A program made the position numbers and the translations under genes. A stretch of DNA of 47,722 nucleotides, taken from Phaeoceros laevis. Lineage: Eukaryota; Anthocerotophyta; Anthocerotopsida; Notothyladales. The notes below the pieces were generated by a model. It was not told the DNA's origin. It saw only the letters and a list, made by a program, of their open reading frames with translations, and ran no database searches. The stretch spans positions 230,221-277,942 of the forward strand of contig JBNGIQ010009421.1 in the NCBI GenBank assembly GCA_049999765.1, in the 5' to 3' direction. Of this stretch, positions 21,441 to 33,400 are shown piece by piece. Each line of letters begins with the position of its first letter. Position 1 is the stretch's first letter.

Positions 21441-23271
21441 ATGGCAGTTTGCGGTGTCTCCCATCTGTACGGATGTCGGAATGTCGGCCAGAATGTGGCA
21501 GCGAGTAGATTTGGAGCTTGGGAGCACGATTGTGTTGCAACTGTATCCGGTTATGCACATCAGTCGAGGGAAAGGAGGTCAGGGAAGGTTAGAGCTCCAG
21601 AATCGTGGATCAGTCAAACAGGAGGGAAACTTGAGGTGGTAGGACAATGGAACTGTGGGGATAGTAGCGGGTTTGTGGAGGCCAGAATTGGAGCTCAGAG
21701 GTTGTTCAAGACTGGTTTGACAGCTGGAGATGACAGCCCGAAGCTGAGAGGAGGCTTTAGTTTCTTACGGCAGAAAGCTCTGGCAGGTGCAGCAGCTTTG
21801 GTGGGTGTGTCTCTGGCCCTTTGCTCTTCAGCCTTGGCGGAGACCCTAGTGCTTGTTGATGCTCCACGGCTTGAAGATGTGTTGGCGCTGGAAGCCAGGC
21901 TTGAGGAACAAGTTCGTTTGGACATAGAGGGGGCAATTAGGGGACAAGACGTAGATTGTAGAGTGGGCGCTGAGAGTGCGGATGCAGACGGACATGAGAA
22001 GCCAGGTCTGGCGACGCTTCCGGTCAACATGTCGGCGTCCCTACTGGCCCCTGAGCTAGCATTTGACTCCGTTTCTTCTGCTCCGGCTATCGGGATGTGT
22101 GTAAGTGCTGTGGCTACTCCAGCAGTGGCGACCCTTGCTGCTGCACGGCCAGCTGTCTCGGGTGCTGCCCAGGTGCTAGCGAGAGCTGCTCAGCATTTTA
22201 GCGGAGGCGGAATAGCAGGAGCTGTAGGAGCAGCCCTCGTTTATCCTCTGGATACCATCAAAACCCGGATGCAAGCACAAAAAACGGTATGAAGTTTGCA
22301 CTGATGTTCTGGTCCTAGAAATTTGCAGCCCACAGCACATCTGTGTCTGAGTCTTGGCATCTTGTGACTTTGCGCCCTCAGGAGGAGGGAGAAGCGCCAC
22401 AATACAAAAATGAGGTGGACTGTTTTAGACAGTTGGTAGCAAATGAAGGACCGGCTTCTTTGTATGATGGACTGCTGCCACAGTTAGTTGGTATTGCCCC
22501 CGAAAAGGTACAGCCTCGTTGCGTCATGTTGTGAATCTGCTGTTACTGGCTTGCTGTTTGCTTTCTGGTAGTTTCGATGCTTGATACAAACGTCGTTTTT
22601 GCAGGCAATGAAGCTTACTGTTAATGAATTATTACTAGAGATGCTCGAAAGCACTATGCCTGGCGCCCGTATATGGGCCCTCGAGTTCATCGCTGGTGGA
22701 GGAGGTGGTTTTTCACAGGTTGTATTCACAAATCCCATGGAGATGATCAAGGTTAGATTGCAAACCCAGTCCAAGGACGGAGCTCCTCAAAACGCGTGGG
22801 AGGTGGCCAAGGACCTCGGCGTCCAGGGCCTCTACACCGGGGCTAGCATCACGATTGCCCGTGATGTGCCGAGCTCAGCCATTTTCTTCTCGTGCTACAC
22901 ACTCCTAAGGCAGCTGTATCCGGAGCACAGTTTGGCAGCTGGCTGTCTTGCTGCCATCCCTGCGACTGTGTTGGTAACGCCGTTCGACATTGTCAAGACG
23001 CGTTTGCAGGTTGGCTGGAATACTAAGGAGGCTTTAGTAACTGTGACTTCAGTCGATTGAGGATTGTCTCCAAAATTTTGAAGGTGTTTGCTACTCTTTG
23101 CAGAAAGCACCGGTGCCTGGGGAAGAACCAGTTGGAAACGCTTGGGAATATCTGCAGCAACTCTGGCTGAAGGAGCCGACGGCTTTGTTCAAAGGAGCCC
23201 TTGTCCGAGTACTTCGGACAAGTCCACAATTCGGCGTCACTCTTTTGATTTACGAAACCCTCTGCAAGTGA
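21441..23271 (+). CDS. Mitochondrial carrier family protein, aspartate/glutamate-carrier-like, with long N-terminal extension
   Basis: Four exons, 21441-22286, 22382-22507, 22605-23009 and 23104-23271, giving 514 aa. The C-terminal ~250 residues form a complete three-repeat carrier with signatures [21 protein letters not shown] and [11 protein letters not shown]. The segments [20 protein letters not shown] and [14 protein letters not shown] match the aspartate/glutamate (Aralar/citrin-like) branch. The ~265-residue N-terminal extension has no EF hands, unlike animal citrins. It contains a hydrophobic stretch ([21 protein letters not shown]) and an acidic segment, so targeting to mitochondria or another organelle is unclear. 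The transported substrate is not proven by sequence. A possible polyadenylation signal lies 115 nt after the stop. Confidence 0.87.
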
Positions 23272-24533
23272 CGCGGTGATGCCTGAATGCTGACACCAGG
23301 CGAGAAGGTGTGACTAGCCTGACTAGACTAACATTGTGGATGGTTGAGACACTCTGGACGAGCTTGTACATATTTGGCACTGATAAATAAATTATCAACG
23401 ATGGACAGTGGGCGGAGGGCACTCTCTGTCGAACGTTGAACACTTGAGACTAACAAATCATAGACTGTCTTGCCAGAACGTCGGAAGCATCGGGACAAAT
23501 AAGCGGACTGCCAAGAAGTCTAACCAGCAAAAACTGTGCTGAACAATTATCACAACCAATAGTAGGTGTATGGGCTCACTAAGTAGATCATGTACAAGTG
23601 TATGGCTATGAATACGACGATACACCAACACCTCAACCATATGATACCCAAATTCAGTGAGTTCTTGTTTGCAGATGCCATGAATCCAGTGAAATACAGT
23701 GAAGGGTCCTTAACATTGTATACCATAAAAACCCACTTACTACAACTTCTCGATTTGATGCATGCTCCAGCTGAAAGTGGTTTTCGTGAAGTTTCGAAAT
23801 CTTGCCTCGGCGACAACTGCAACAAGATTGCACAGCTGAGCTTCAAACACCATACTTCAAACACCAATACTCTAGCTTGCTTTCATCGTCTACAGGTAGA
23901 ACATGGCCTACATGATGCTAGAATCTAGCAAGTAAGCTAAAAGTCTGGTAGGTACGTATTGATTGTAAGAAGTGAAGGTCAAACAAGTACCTGGGAACCT
24001 CCTCCAGCATAACATGATGCCTTGGCAACGCCATTCTTGTGACCAACCACCCGGTAGGTACAAATCCGGCCTGGGAAAATATTCATATCCCGTCATCACA
24101 TAGAAACGGATATTGTCCACTTGGTGGTCACCACTTCATGGCAGAGTCAACCCACCATGAAGGAGGCTAAATCAACTGAGAATTGCTGACAAAAATGACT
24201 TGTAAAGTTAGCGCCAGACTCTATTGTCCACTAGCAAGAAGAGGAAGATTGCACATAAATATTCAGAGAAGATCTCACAACCCCCCCTTTGGACTCAAGG
24301 TTGTGACGTGGGCAAAAAGGTGGGCAGACTGACCAACATCCTCTTGATCAACCAAACAAGAGCTAGAATGGGTAACAGCCCTGCCACCCTGCCTGCTATC
24401 CTGACATGACTAACCACACGATTTACAACCTGCACTTAGGGATGGCTGGGGAACTCCAACAAAATTGCACTCCACTGTTACCACCCTGGTGAACATATTT
24501 TAGCTCTTCCCATCCAGTTTGCAAGCTGGATGA
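23272..24533. other. Intergenic, no confident gene
   Basis: Between the carrier (+) and the oxygenase-like gene (-), whose 3' ends converge. A minus-strand stretch at about 23990-24080 is open in two frames and has acceptor- and donor-like borders (ttttcccag and gtactt). It may be a stray exon, but it matches no family I recognise. Otherwise nothing is seen. Confidence 0.4.
23386..23391 (+). promoter_or_regulatory. Candidate polyadenylation signal AATAAA
   Basis: A canonical hexamer 115 nt after the carrier stop codon, in a position suitable for 3' end formation of that transcript. Inference from motif and position only. Confidence 0.4.
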
Positions 24534-26287
24534 CTACCTCCATCCCCCATCTTCCATTTCCCCGAGCCGGGTTGCAGGAACGACAAGATCAGACTTACAG
24601 GGAAGCAGATGGGGATGGGGATGAGGATGAGGATGTGGATGAGGATGAGAATGAGGGTGGGTGTGGGTGTGGGTGTGGGGGTGCGGCTGCCCATGGCCAG
24701 GTTCGACCAAAGCAAGCTCTCGGTCTTGTGCATCAGTCCAGCCAGGCTCATATGCTTCTAGGAAAGCTTGCTTAGCCTTGTTAGGAAGGTCATGTGGATG
24801 TACAAAAGGAACTCCAGGAGGCCATCCCACTTCTGCCCTCATACCAGAGCATGGGCTGTCCTGATTGGTGATGTGCTGTTCTTCACACTCCTTGAAGTTG
24901 CAAAACTTTATTTTCAAGCCCTTGTTCTCTGCAATTTCTTGCACTCTTTCTTTTAGCACTCTCTGTGCTTCCAGCCGTAGCTGCTTCGAAGGAGCTAGAG
25001 GTTTTCCTCTGGATACCTGCTTCCTCCTCTTTAAAGCTGCTGCCTTGAGAGTACCTGCAGACAAACCTGACAACGAAGTTCGTATCAGTAATGACAACAA
25101 ACCTTCTACGATCTATTTGCGCTATAATACACAGAGTGGGTTTGGATGTTTTGTGCTCTATGTGCGACAAACATAATCAGACGAGCAACCAAATGAGAAG
25201 GGACTCAGGTGAAGGACATACTGTCAGATGGAGCTGGTGGGGGTAGTGGTGGTGGAAACGTGAAGTTGCTAAGCGCAGTCCGGTTCATAAGTTGCTCCAG
25301 TGAATGAGTCCGCTGCATGAATTCTTGCACTGAAACAGGAGTTGAGTACGGGCTTGCCACGTTGTGTCCAGCCGATCTCATAGCTCCACAGTGCAAAATT
25401 GCACTTGCTCTAGGCATCAATTTAAAAGCAACATAGCACTTTCCAAACATGTGCTCATGGCCACCTATCTCAGTTCTATGGATTGCAGGCGTCAAGAACC
25501 CTGCAGTGGCCTGGTAGAGTGACAGCCCAGTGTACAGCACCATTTCCTGCGGGCCTAAATCAGCATCTGCCAGTATCCACCTACCCTGCACATCCCGTAT
25601 GTAAAACCCAGGCTTGTCAGATTTTATGAGAGTGAGAAGCCCTTTATCAGCTTGAGGCTCCTGGTCATCGAACATTGGCATGTGGTTCTCTTGACCAGTG
25701 TGGTGCCCATGGGATGGAGTGAGCACTCCAGGTCTACCAAGACAACAGGCCGACAGCATAGACGTAGAAATCTCTCCTGGCCTCAAGGGTATGTTATCCA
25801 GCAGGTCTGTGAAAGAGAAGCTCCGAAGCTCAAGAGAGCACCCAATGGCATCGAGAACACTACGAGATGCCCTCCCCAGTATCGCAAAGAGCTCCGGCAA
25901 TCCGGAGGGGGGAAGCTCGGTGCCACTGCTGGCCTCTGCCGAGGCTCTGCCAGGTCGGTAATCATAAAATTCCCTCATGTGATGGAGCTCTGCAAAATAA
26001 CCGACTGTGCGAGTCCAGTCCTGGGGGTCTTCTTGGTGCACATTCTCAACACCCGGCAATGGTCGCTGATGAAAGAACATCCTCACAGAATCCAGCACGC
26101 AGCGCAGCAGTACATCATCCCCAGGCGCCAGCTGAATAACGACAGCGTTGAATCTTGCCAGGGACTGAGACAACACTGTGACAGCATTCTTGTAGCGGTC
26201 TGATGGCAATCCATCAACGGCCATAACATCGACGAGCCTTACCCGACCTAAAGTTGGCATCCCTTGCCCTGGCATCACGAGAGCCAT
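24534..26287 (-). CDS. 2-oxoglutarate/Fe(II) oxygenase-like protein with His-rich C-terminus
   Basis: Two exons, 25222-26287 and 24534-25054. The junction forms a Ser codon and gives 528 aa from MALVMPGQG. It resembles a conserved plant family related to isopenicillin N synthase-like oxygenases. N-terminal half: FNAVVIQLAPGDD and DYRPGRASAEAS. Core: EPQADKGLLTLIKSDKPGF, where the usual HxD iron-binding motif reads QAD (about 212-214), and AIHRTEIGG, with the expected His (about 270) and Arg. C-terminal part: a basic helix (LRLEAQRVLKERVQEIAENKG) and the conserved GWPPGVPFVHPHDLPNKAK block. The protein ends in an unusual His-Pro/His-Thr repeat encoded by a microsatellite (24610-24685). With the first His replaced, classical iron-dependent catalysis is doubtful; whether this is normal for the family I cannot check here. 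Confidence 0.78.
24610..24685. repeat. Hexanucleotide microsatellite coding for His-Pro/His-Thr repeats
   Basis: Runs of gaggat-like and gggtgt units on the plus strand. On the minus strand they translate as about a dozen HP/HT dipeptides near the C-terminus of the oxygenase-like protein. Confidence 0.9.
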
Positions 26288-27943
26288 GTTCGCCCATGCA
26301 ACAAAACAACTGGGGCCTTGAAGCAACTCTTGTTTCAGTCGACGGCCTCAGGGTTGACACTCGATCTCCTTTCTGTTAGGAGCCCAGACTCCTTCAGTCT
26401 GCCCCGCAACGTCCAACGGCATCACCAACACACACAGTCCCCCTCCTTCAGGATCAGCAACTTGTCACAGATAGCACTCATATGTGTCCCCGGGTTTCCC
26501 AATACACGCATAGATAATGTTGAGATCCTGTGACCAGCCAAAACATCGTCGCAGGTTGCATATACAGGTGCCAGCTTCGCACTCGGCTCAAGACTGGTGC
26601 TGCAGAGTCTCTGCAAGTTGCCATCCAATAGGATTTTGCCACCTCGCCTAGTCCACTTCAACAGGAAGCCCCAGCTTGTTGCTTGAGGGAAGTGTGGCAC
26701 GAATGGTACAGCTTGTGGTGACCAACCAAAAGTGAGAGAAATCAGTTGAGCCACGAAACCTTCCTGCCACAAAGACAAGCAAGTCCTGGAATCATCAGAT
26801 TAGGTCAACAGCACAGTTCCGCAGATCGCGGCAGACGGATCTTCGCGAACTCAGATCTCACAAGCAGCGATCGCAGAGACAATGAAAGAGTCCACGGAGT
26901 ATAAGCTCCAAGCGGACAGTCCGGCAAACCCTGATTAGTTGATCGTTCTTTGAGTTGCAAGAAAGTCCATAGTGAAACAGATCGGCTTTGCTCACAAGGA
27001 TTTTGCTTCTTGTGCAGGGCGAAAGATCCCTGACCCGAAGGTGACTAGCTTCTTGGTCAATTCCATGGAGGTCTCGAACCCTCCATTTCAGAAAACGTGT
27101 CCAGCGAGGATCTGCCTGGCCTATTCTTTTCAGACCGAATCAAGCAGAATGCAATCATCACGCCTGGCCTTCATGCAACTGAGACACTCACTCATGTTTG
27201 ACTGGAAAATTGTCTCCGGGTTACCAAAACGGGCGCTTCGAATACATGCTGCATGCTCATTCCTAGCTCTCGGCCAGCTGGCGGTGAGCCCAGCCGTCAC
27301 TGCGGAGCAATCCAGGACATAAGCCAGGTCCAAATTCTGCGTCCCATCGGTATGCAGGAGCAGTTGCACCTGGAAGCTCCCTCGCACCGCTCTCCGACTC
27401 AGGGCTTCAGGGTAACCGGAGTAGGAAGCAACCAGTCCGAAGTTACACTGGCACAGGAGTTCCCCAACCCGGGGAGGAAGAGAGTGACGGCGAGAGAGAG
27501 GAGGCCGACGAAGCGTTGGCAACCAATTCAGGAGGGATTGCAGCCAGGAAAAGCCTGTCGCCTCTCTCGCTAAGAAGGTAAAGATGGGGATGAGCACCTG
27601 GCAGACGAAAACCTGCTGCCAGCTGCTCCTCTGCCATGACCACTTGTTCTGACCGCAATGTAGCTTTCTGCCGGCCCTTCCTTTTCCGCTTCTCATCATC
27701 ACGTCAACCATGTCTTAGATGGCAGAGAGGCCAATGAGTGGCGGGATTACCATCCTTTCAGCTGTATTGAAAGCACAAATACGGGTTTGAAGCCGCAATC
27801 TACCCACTTGTGTGCGAAGATTGACATATGGGGAAGTGAAACAGGCAACTGTGACTTGAGTAACCGGATCGTTTCCTCGCAGCTAGTATGCAAAGACGCG
27901 CAGGTGCATGTGAAGGTACCTCGAGAAATTGCACATAGGAAAG
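26288..27943. other. Divergent intergenic region with possible unrecognised minus-strand exons
   Basis: Between the starts of the oxygenase-like (-) and SEC20 (+) genes. On the minus strand a 193-codon open frame (27130-27711) overlaps another frame beginning MAEEQLAAGFRLPG (about 27443-27620). A further open stretch (26422-26800) is preceded by a good acceptor (gatgattccag). Together they could be a small multi-exon gene, but no conserved family is recognised and the frame cannot be chosen. The SEC20 promoter and 5' UTR should lie in the last few hundred bases. Confidence 0.35.
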
Positions 27944-29530
27944 ATGGACGAGGACGAGGTGGTAGCGGAGGCACAGGATGTGGTGAAAGCATGGCAGGAG
28001 GCTGTGGACGAGGCGCATCTTCGGGTGCAGGCGCTGTTGGATTGTGGCAAGGACCCCAACTCGGCTGCCTCCCAGCTGCCTCGCCTCAACGCTATGGTGC
28101 AGGACCGGCTTGCTGCGCTGCGATCTCTCATGCTACGTCTGGAGCTGGTAGCACAGCAGCACCCAAGGCATGTTCCTAATTCTTTACAAATTGACAGAAG
28201 CTCCTTTGTCTCTTGTATTGGTGCCCTCTCTGATGCTGTGCTGTCCGATGCAATTCGGCTGCACCCGTTTGTTCCCGGCTATTTCATGCAGTGAGGAGGA
28301 GGGCGAGCTGCTGGTGCTGAAACTCGAAGAATGGAGGGAACAAGAAAAGGCGTGGGTCCATCAACCTGCTACTACTTAGCCCTGATGCCACAAGCCCTTA
28401 GCACTGCTGTACTGGATTAGGTCTCGAGTTGTGAACCTGAACCCATCTGTTTCACTGGTGGAGGGTGCAGTATCCGATCCAGCCTTAGGAGTGCCAACAT
28501 CCGTGCCAAAACTCAAATAGACCAAGCTGTCAAGAATGAGGTTGTTTGTGCTACTCGTTTCATCAGTGTCATGTGGGCTAATTTGCATTATGGTACAAAG
28601 TTCATGAAATAAAACTTTGCCTGTACTGCAGAGGGAGCTGCTTTTGGCTGGTGGAGAGGAGGCATCCTTGCGGCAGCGCAGGCTCCAGTATGTTGGTGTT
28701 TGTCCATGGTTGAACCCTGCAGCACGTACTCCTTGCATTGCATTGCCAGAGTACATGACAAGGCGTTTTTTCCATGGTTGTATATGCTCAGAACTAAAGC
28801 AGGGATGACGGCTGCAACTGAAAGCGTCACTGACAGCTTGCGACGGACTCGGCAGCTGATGGTCCAGGTGTGTTGATCCTCTTGTTTTTTTCCTACCTGG
28901 TGTAAATGAGCTCTAGAGCTATATCTGGGCTAGGAGACTGCCAACAGTTGCTGTGAGAAGGCCATGTTTGAGTCGCTTGGGGCTGGATTCTCACTTTCTC
29001 ACGTTCTCACAGGAAGCTGAGCGAGGTGTCAGCACATTGGCAGCTTTAGGTGAGTCCCCTACTGACGATGCAGACCCATTCATTACTTATTCGGGTCTGT
29101 TGTAGAGGCCTGGGCCTGAGATCATACTCCTCCCTTTCTGCCTGCAGATTCTTCCAACACCACCTTAAGAAAAGCTGATCTAGAGTACAAGGGTCATCGC
29201 TCTTTGCTCATGAGGACAAGAAATCTACTGACAACTTTGCAGCGCCAAGACGTCAAGGACAGGTCTGTCGACCTTGCACCAGATCGTGCACCTGCTATTT
29301 CTATGTTCTTGCAAGATGATCGCCTGTGATCGAAAACAGAGAGGCCTGAGGTCACCCTGGGTTGTTGTGGGATGAACAGGATCATCATCGTCTTTGGGAT
29401 GCTTTGCTTCATCTTTGTGTGTTACTACATATTCAACAAGAGGATCGGTTTACTGAAGATGCGCAGAGAAGGCCAACCCCCACCATCGACAACTTACGAA
29501 AAATTGCCCGACTATGCCGACTATCCTTGA
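27944..29530 (+). CDS. SEC20: SEC20-type SNARE protein (ER-Golgi retrograde traffic)
   Basis: Eight exons: 27944-28167, 28292-28351, 28471-28540, 28632-28695, 28803-28867, 29013-29049, 29148-29262 and 29380-29530, giving 261 aa. Phases close throughout. The N-terminal helical part contains VVKAWQEAVDEAHLRVQALLD and EEEGELLVLKLEEWREQEK. The region before the SNARE carries RELLLAGGEEASLRQRRLQ. The SNARE region reads ESVTDSLRRTRQLMVQEAER and YKGHRSLLMRTRNLLTTLQR. A C-terminal membrane anchor (IIIVFGMLCFIFVCYYIF) and a ~30-residue tail follow. SEC20 is the Qb-like SNARE of the Golgi-to-ER fusion machinery, working with the Dsl1/NRZ tether. The first intron uses a GC donor: only that splice restores the conserved HPSEEEGE sequence. 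Confidence 0.9.
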
Positions 29531-30497
29531 GTGTAACTGTACAGCTCCTTTCCTCCAAGCGTTGAAGCTTAGAGCAGACATGTATGTCAGTAAGACAATT
29601 GTTTCTGAAATTCCTAATTGCAACTTGCTGTGAATTGCATCAAAGGTCAAATTTTTTAAAAGAAGCCCTTGTCAGTGAGGGCAGGTACTGTAGTTTTGCC
29701 GCATCTAGATGTACGGCGGGGTACTGTCGTACCAGCCAAGTACGCAGTAGCCTACTGGCCGGGAAGCCTCTTGTCTGCCTGCGGTATCTGCCTGGTGGAA
29801 GTGCCGCCGAAGGGGTTGGATTCCGCCGGAACCCGTCGGCGGAAGCCGTCTCCAGTCATGTCCCGACCCCCGACCGTAGCCGGCGCTAGCTAACAATCCG
29901 TAGAGCTCACTCTCTGTTGTACAGTAGTGTATTCGTTTGGGACAGGTGGAGGAAGGAGGCCAACTTAGGAGGGTCGGCATGCGCTATGTAGAGTTAGAAG
30001 CCTGGCAACAGCGTACATCCTGGAGGAACATCCTGTAGGCCAGGCTTCGTGAATGCCGCTAACTGTGGGTCCGCCTCTTGGAGCAGCCCAATCTTCCGTG
30101 CCTTGGCGTCCATGGAGCCTGCATGCGGACACGGCGAGACGGCCGTCTTCCGGCGTTGGCCTTGGCTCCACCCCTGCCCCCGGGACAACATAAACTGGGC
30201 AATGCCCGGATGGAGCCATAGCCAGCACCTAGCCTCACGCTTCTCGTTCGCTTCACACTTTTTCTGTCCTTCCTCCCTCCCTCCCTTCCACGCTCCCTCG
30301 GAAAAGAAGCCCCCCAGGGCCCGTATCAGTGCGGACTGTCACGCCCCGGGTACCCCGGAATGTAGCTTGCTGGTACCTGGGCTTGGGCAGCAATGTTGGC
30401 ACAAACAATTGCAGGCTAGCTCCTCTCCTCCAAGAGGGAGGCGGTAAATCCGCGACCCTTCCCGTGACAGATTGCTGCATCCGGTCGGGCGTGCACA
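29531..30497. other. Intergenic / promoter and 5' UTR of the H+-ATPase
   Basis: About 970 bp with a GC-rich central part (about 29680-29890 and 30050-30360). Open frames here on both strands lack any recognisable protein features and are probably chance. The right half is likely the H+-ATPase promoter and 5' leader, with pyrimidine runs near 30270-30300. Confidence 0.5.
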
Positions 30498-33400
30498 ATG
30501 GGTGTGGGATTGGAGCTGGCTACTGAGAAGGAGCATGCCAGAAGCCTCCGCCTCGAGGACGTCAACAATGAGCTGGTTGATTTGGTGAGTACTGGCAAGT
30601 TTGTACGCACAATTTGATGCCACCTAGCACAGATGGATCCATACAAGTTTGCTCAAGGTGAGATCTATCTCCGTTTCAGGAACGCATTCCCATCAGCGAT
30701 GTGTTTCAGCAACTCAAATGCACATCCAAGGGGCTCAGCGGGGATGAGGCAGACAGTCGGCTTGCCATCTTCGGCTACAATAAATTGGAAGAGAAGAAGG
30801 TACTAAAGAAATCACGCCTGCCCCTTGCCTGCTTGCGGAATGAACGGATTTCTGGACGAGCCTCACTTCAAAGTTGATGCCATTGATCATTTGCAGGAAT
30901 ACAAGCTTCTGAAGTTTCTTGGGTTCATGTGGAATCCTCTCTCCTGGGTCATGGAGGCTGCTGCAGTGATGTCCCTTATATCTGGCGCCGGCCGCAAAGT
31001 AAGCTCCCATCCTGTATCAATTGCTGGGTTGGGACCCAGTTGGTGTTTGGGTCAGATTTGAGTTCCATGACTTTCCTCGTGAAATTTTCGTCTGGGACAG
31101 CAGTTGATCAATGAGGTTGACTGTCTCTCTACCCGCGCGAACACCGTGCAGGGGGTGAAGGAGATGGATTGGCAGGATTTCTTCGGTATCATGTTCCTGC
31201 TGATCGTCAACTCAACCATCAGTTTCATAGAAGAGAACAACGCCGGAAACGCCGCAGCAGCTCTCATGGCTCGGCTGGCACCCAAGGCCAAGGTTGCCGT
31301 TTTCTCCCAGAATTCTCTTGAGCTTCCTTCTACCACTTCTGTCCGCAACCAGTCACGGACGTGAATTGCAAGCCATAATTGTGAAACATGGAATTGCAGG
31401 TGCTGCGAGATGGCACCTGGTCTGAGCAGGACGCCTCCATCCTCGTACCTGGAGATATCATCAGCATCAAGCTTGGCGACATCATTCCCGCTGATGGCCG
31501 CCTTCTGGATGGAGATCCTTTAAAAATTGACCAAGTAAGTCTGTCACTCCGGTCCTCTTTCCAATTGACAACATGCAAACGAAGCAATTGACAATACTGA
31601 TCTGCAAATGAAAACTGTAGCCACAGGGGCATACTGAAACTTTCCTGATCAATGCAGTCAGCTCTTACTGGCGAGTCTCTACCTGTAACCAAGAAGCCAG
31701 GAGATGAGGTGTACTCAGGCTCGACCTGTAAGCAGGGTGAGATAGAAGCTGTGGTGATTGCGACTGGACTCCACACCTTCTTCGGGAAGGCTGCTCATCT
31801 TGTGGACTCGACCAACCAAGTTGGCCATTTCCAGAAGGTTTGTAAACTCCGAGACCACCTCTGACTACATCGATATCTCTCATCTCCTGATCGCATTTCC
31901 CATAATTCATATTTCGCTGTGGACATCTTCTGCTGTGCCACAGGTCCTGACAAGCATCGGAAACTTCTGCATTGTGTCGATCGTCATCGGCATCGTTGTA
32001 GAGATACTGGTCATGTTCCCCATTCAGCACCGTGGTTACGACGATGCAATACCCAATATACTCGTCTTGCTCATTGGCGGCATTCCCATTGCCATGCCGA
32101 CTGTGCTGTCCGTAACTATGGCTATTGGATCTCACCGTCTGGCCCAACAGGTAGCTAGCGCACATTCAGCAAGTTTCCATGACATGCTAGGCTCGCCTTG
32201 TCTACTGTAATCCAGAAACCTCACCAATGACTCCTCTCTCATTGATTGATCAGGGAGCGATTACAAAGCGTATGACAGCCATCGAGGAGATGGCAGGAAT
32301 GGATGTTCTCTGCAGTGACAAGACTGGAACCCTGACTCTCAACAAATTGACAGTCGACAAGAATTTGATTGAAGTACTTACTACAGTTCACGGAAAAATG
32401 GCGCAAAATTGTCACTTCAGCTGTTGGGATTCGTTTGCTTACTTCCGTTCCGTCCCTGCATGCAGGTGTTTGGGAAGGGAACTAGCAAGGATTTGGTGGT
32501 GTTGCTGGCCGCAAGAGCTGCAAGGACAGAAAATCAGGATGCTATTGATGGTGCCATTGTCAATATGTTGGCTGATCCCAAGGAGGTGGGTTGTGCTTTC
32601 TTCATACCTGTAGCCTGCAGCTTGTAAGATACCATGATGACTGACATCATGATTCTGTATGTCTGTCTGTAGGCACGAGCTGGTATTGAAGAGATACACT
32701 TCCTCCCATTCAACCCTGTGGACAAGCGTACTGCCATCACTTACATCGATACAGAAGATGGCAAGTGGTGGAGAGCTAGCAAAGGTGCACCGGAGCAGGT
32801 GGGCACCTGGTGTATCAAAGCACCACCTTCCTCTTGTACAGCCACTAGAATTTCTGTGGAGCTTTTTCCCCTACGGATCACGAATTGACCAGGAAGTTCT
32901 TGAAGCTTGTGGCAGATTCTGGAGCTGGCTTCGAACAAGGAAAGCATCTCTACCAGGGTGCATCAAGTGATCGATGATTTTGCAGAGAGGGGTCTGCGCG
33001 CACTTGGAGTTGCGATCCAGGCACGCATACAGATGTTCCGTTGCAGATTTATGAACTACCAAGTGGCCAGCAGCAAGGGCGGTACTGACTGTCCTTGGTT
33101 ATGTCCGAGCAGGAAGTACCTGAGAAGAGCAAGGAGAGCCAAGGAGGGCCCTGGACTTTCGTCGGGTTGATGCCACTATTTGACCCACCCCGCCACGACA
33201 GTGCTGAAACCATTCGTCAAGCTCTCAACTTGGGTGTGAATGTGAAGATGATCACTGGTGAGGCCTCCATTCATCACATCTGGGATCCCTTTCCAGAGTA
33301 GCAATATAGTCTGTGTGGCAACATGGCACCCATCTCTTTTTTCTCTACACTGGAAGCTTGTTCACCTTCTGTTCCACGTACATGATTAGGTGACCAGCTT

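Noticed and set aside
23980-24090. Possible isolated exon on the minus strand
   Set aside because: It has splice-like borders, but two frames are open and neither matches a known family; no partner exons were found.
26500-26570. FWLVTGSQH string resembling the start of L-arabinose isomerase
   Set aside because: Nine residues only, soon followed by a stop; nothing else of that enzyme is nearby.
30049-30447. 132-codon plus-strand frame upstream of the H+-ATPase
   Set aside because: Composition is that of GC-rich leader DNA and no motif is seen; overlapping frames on both strands are equally long.
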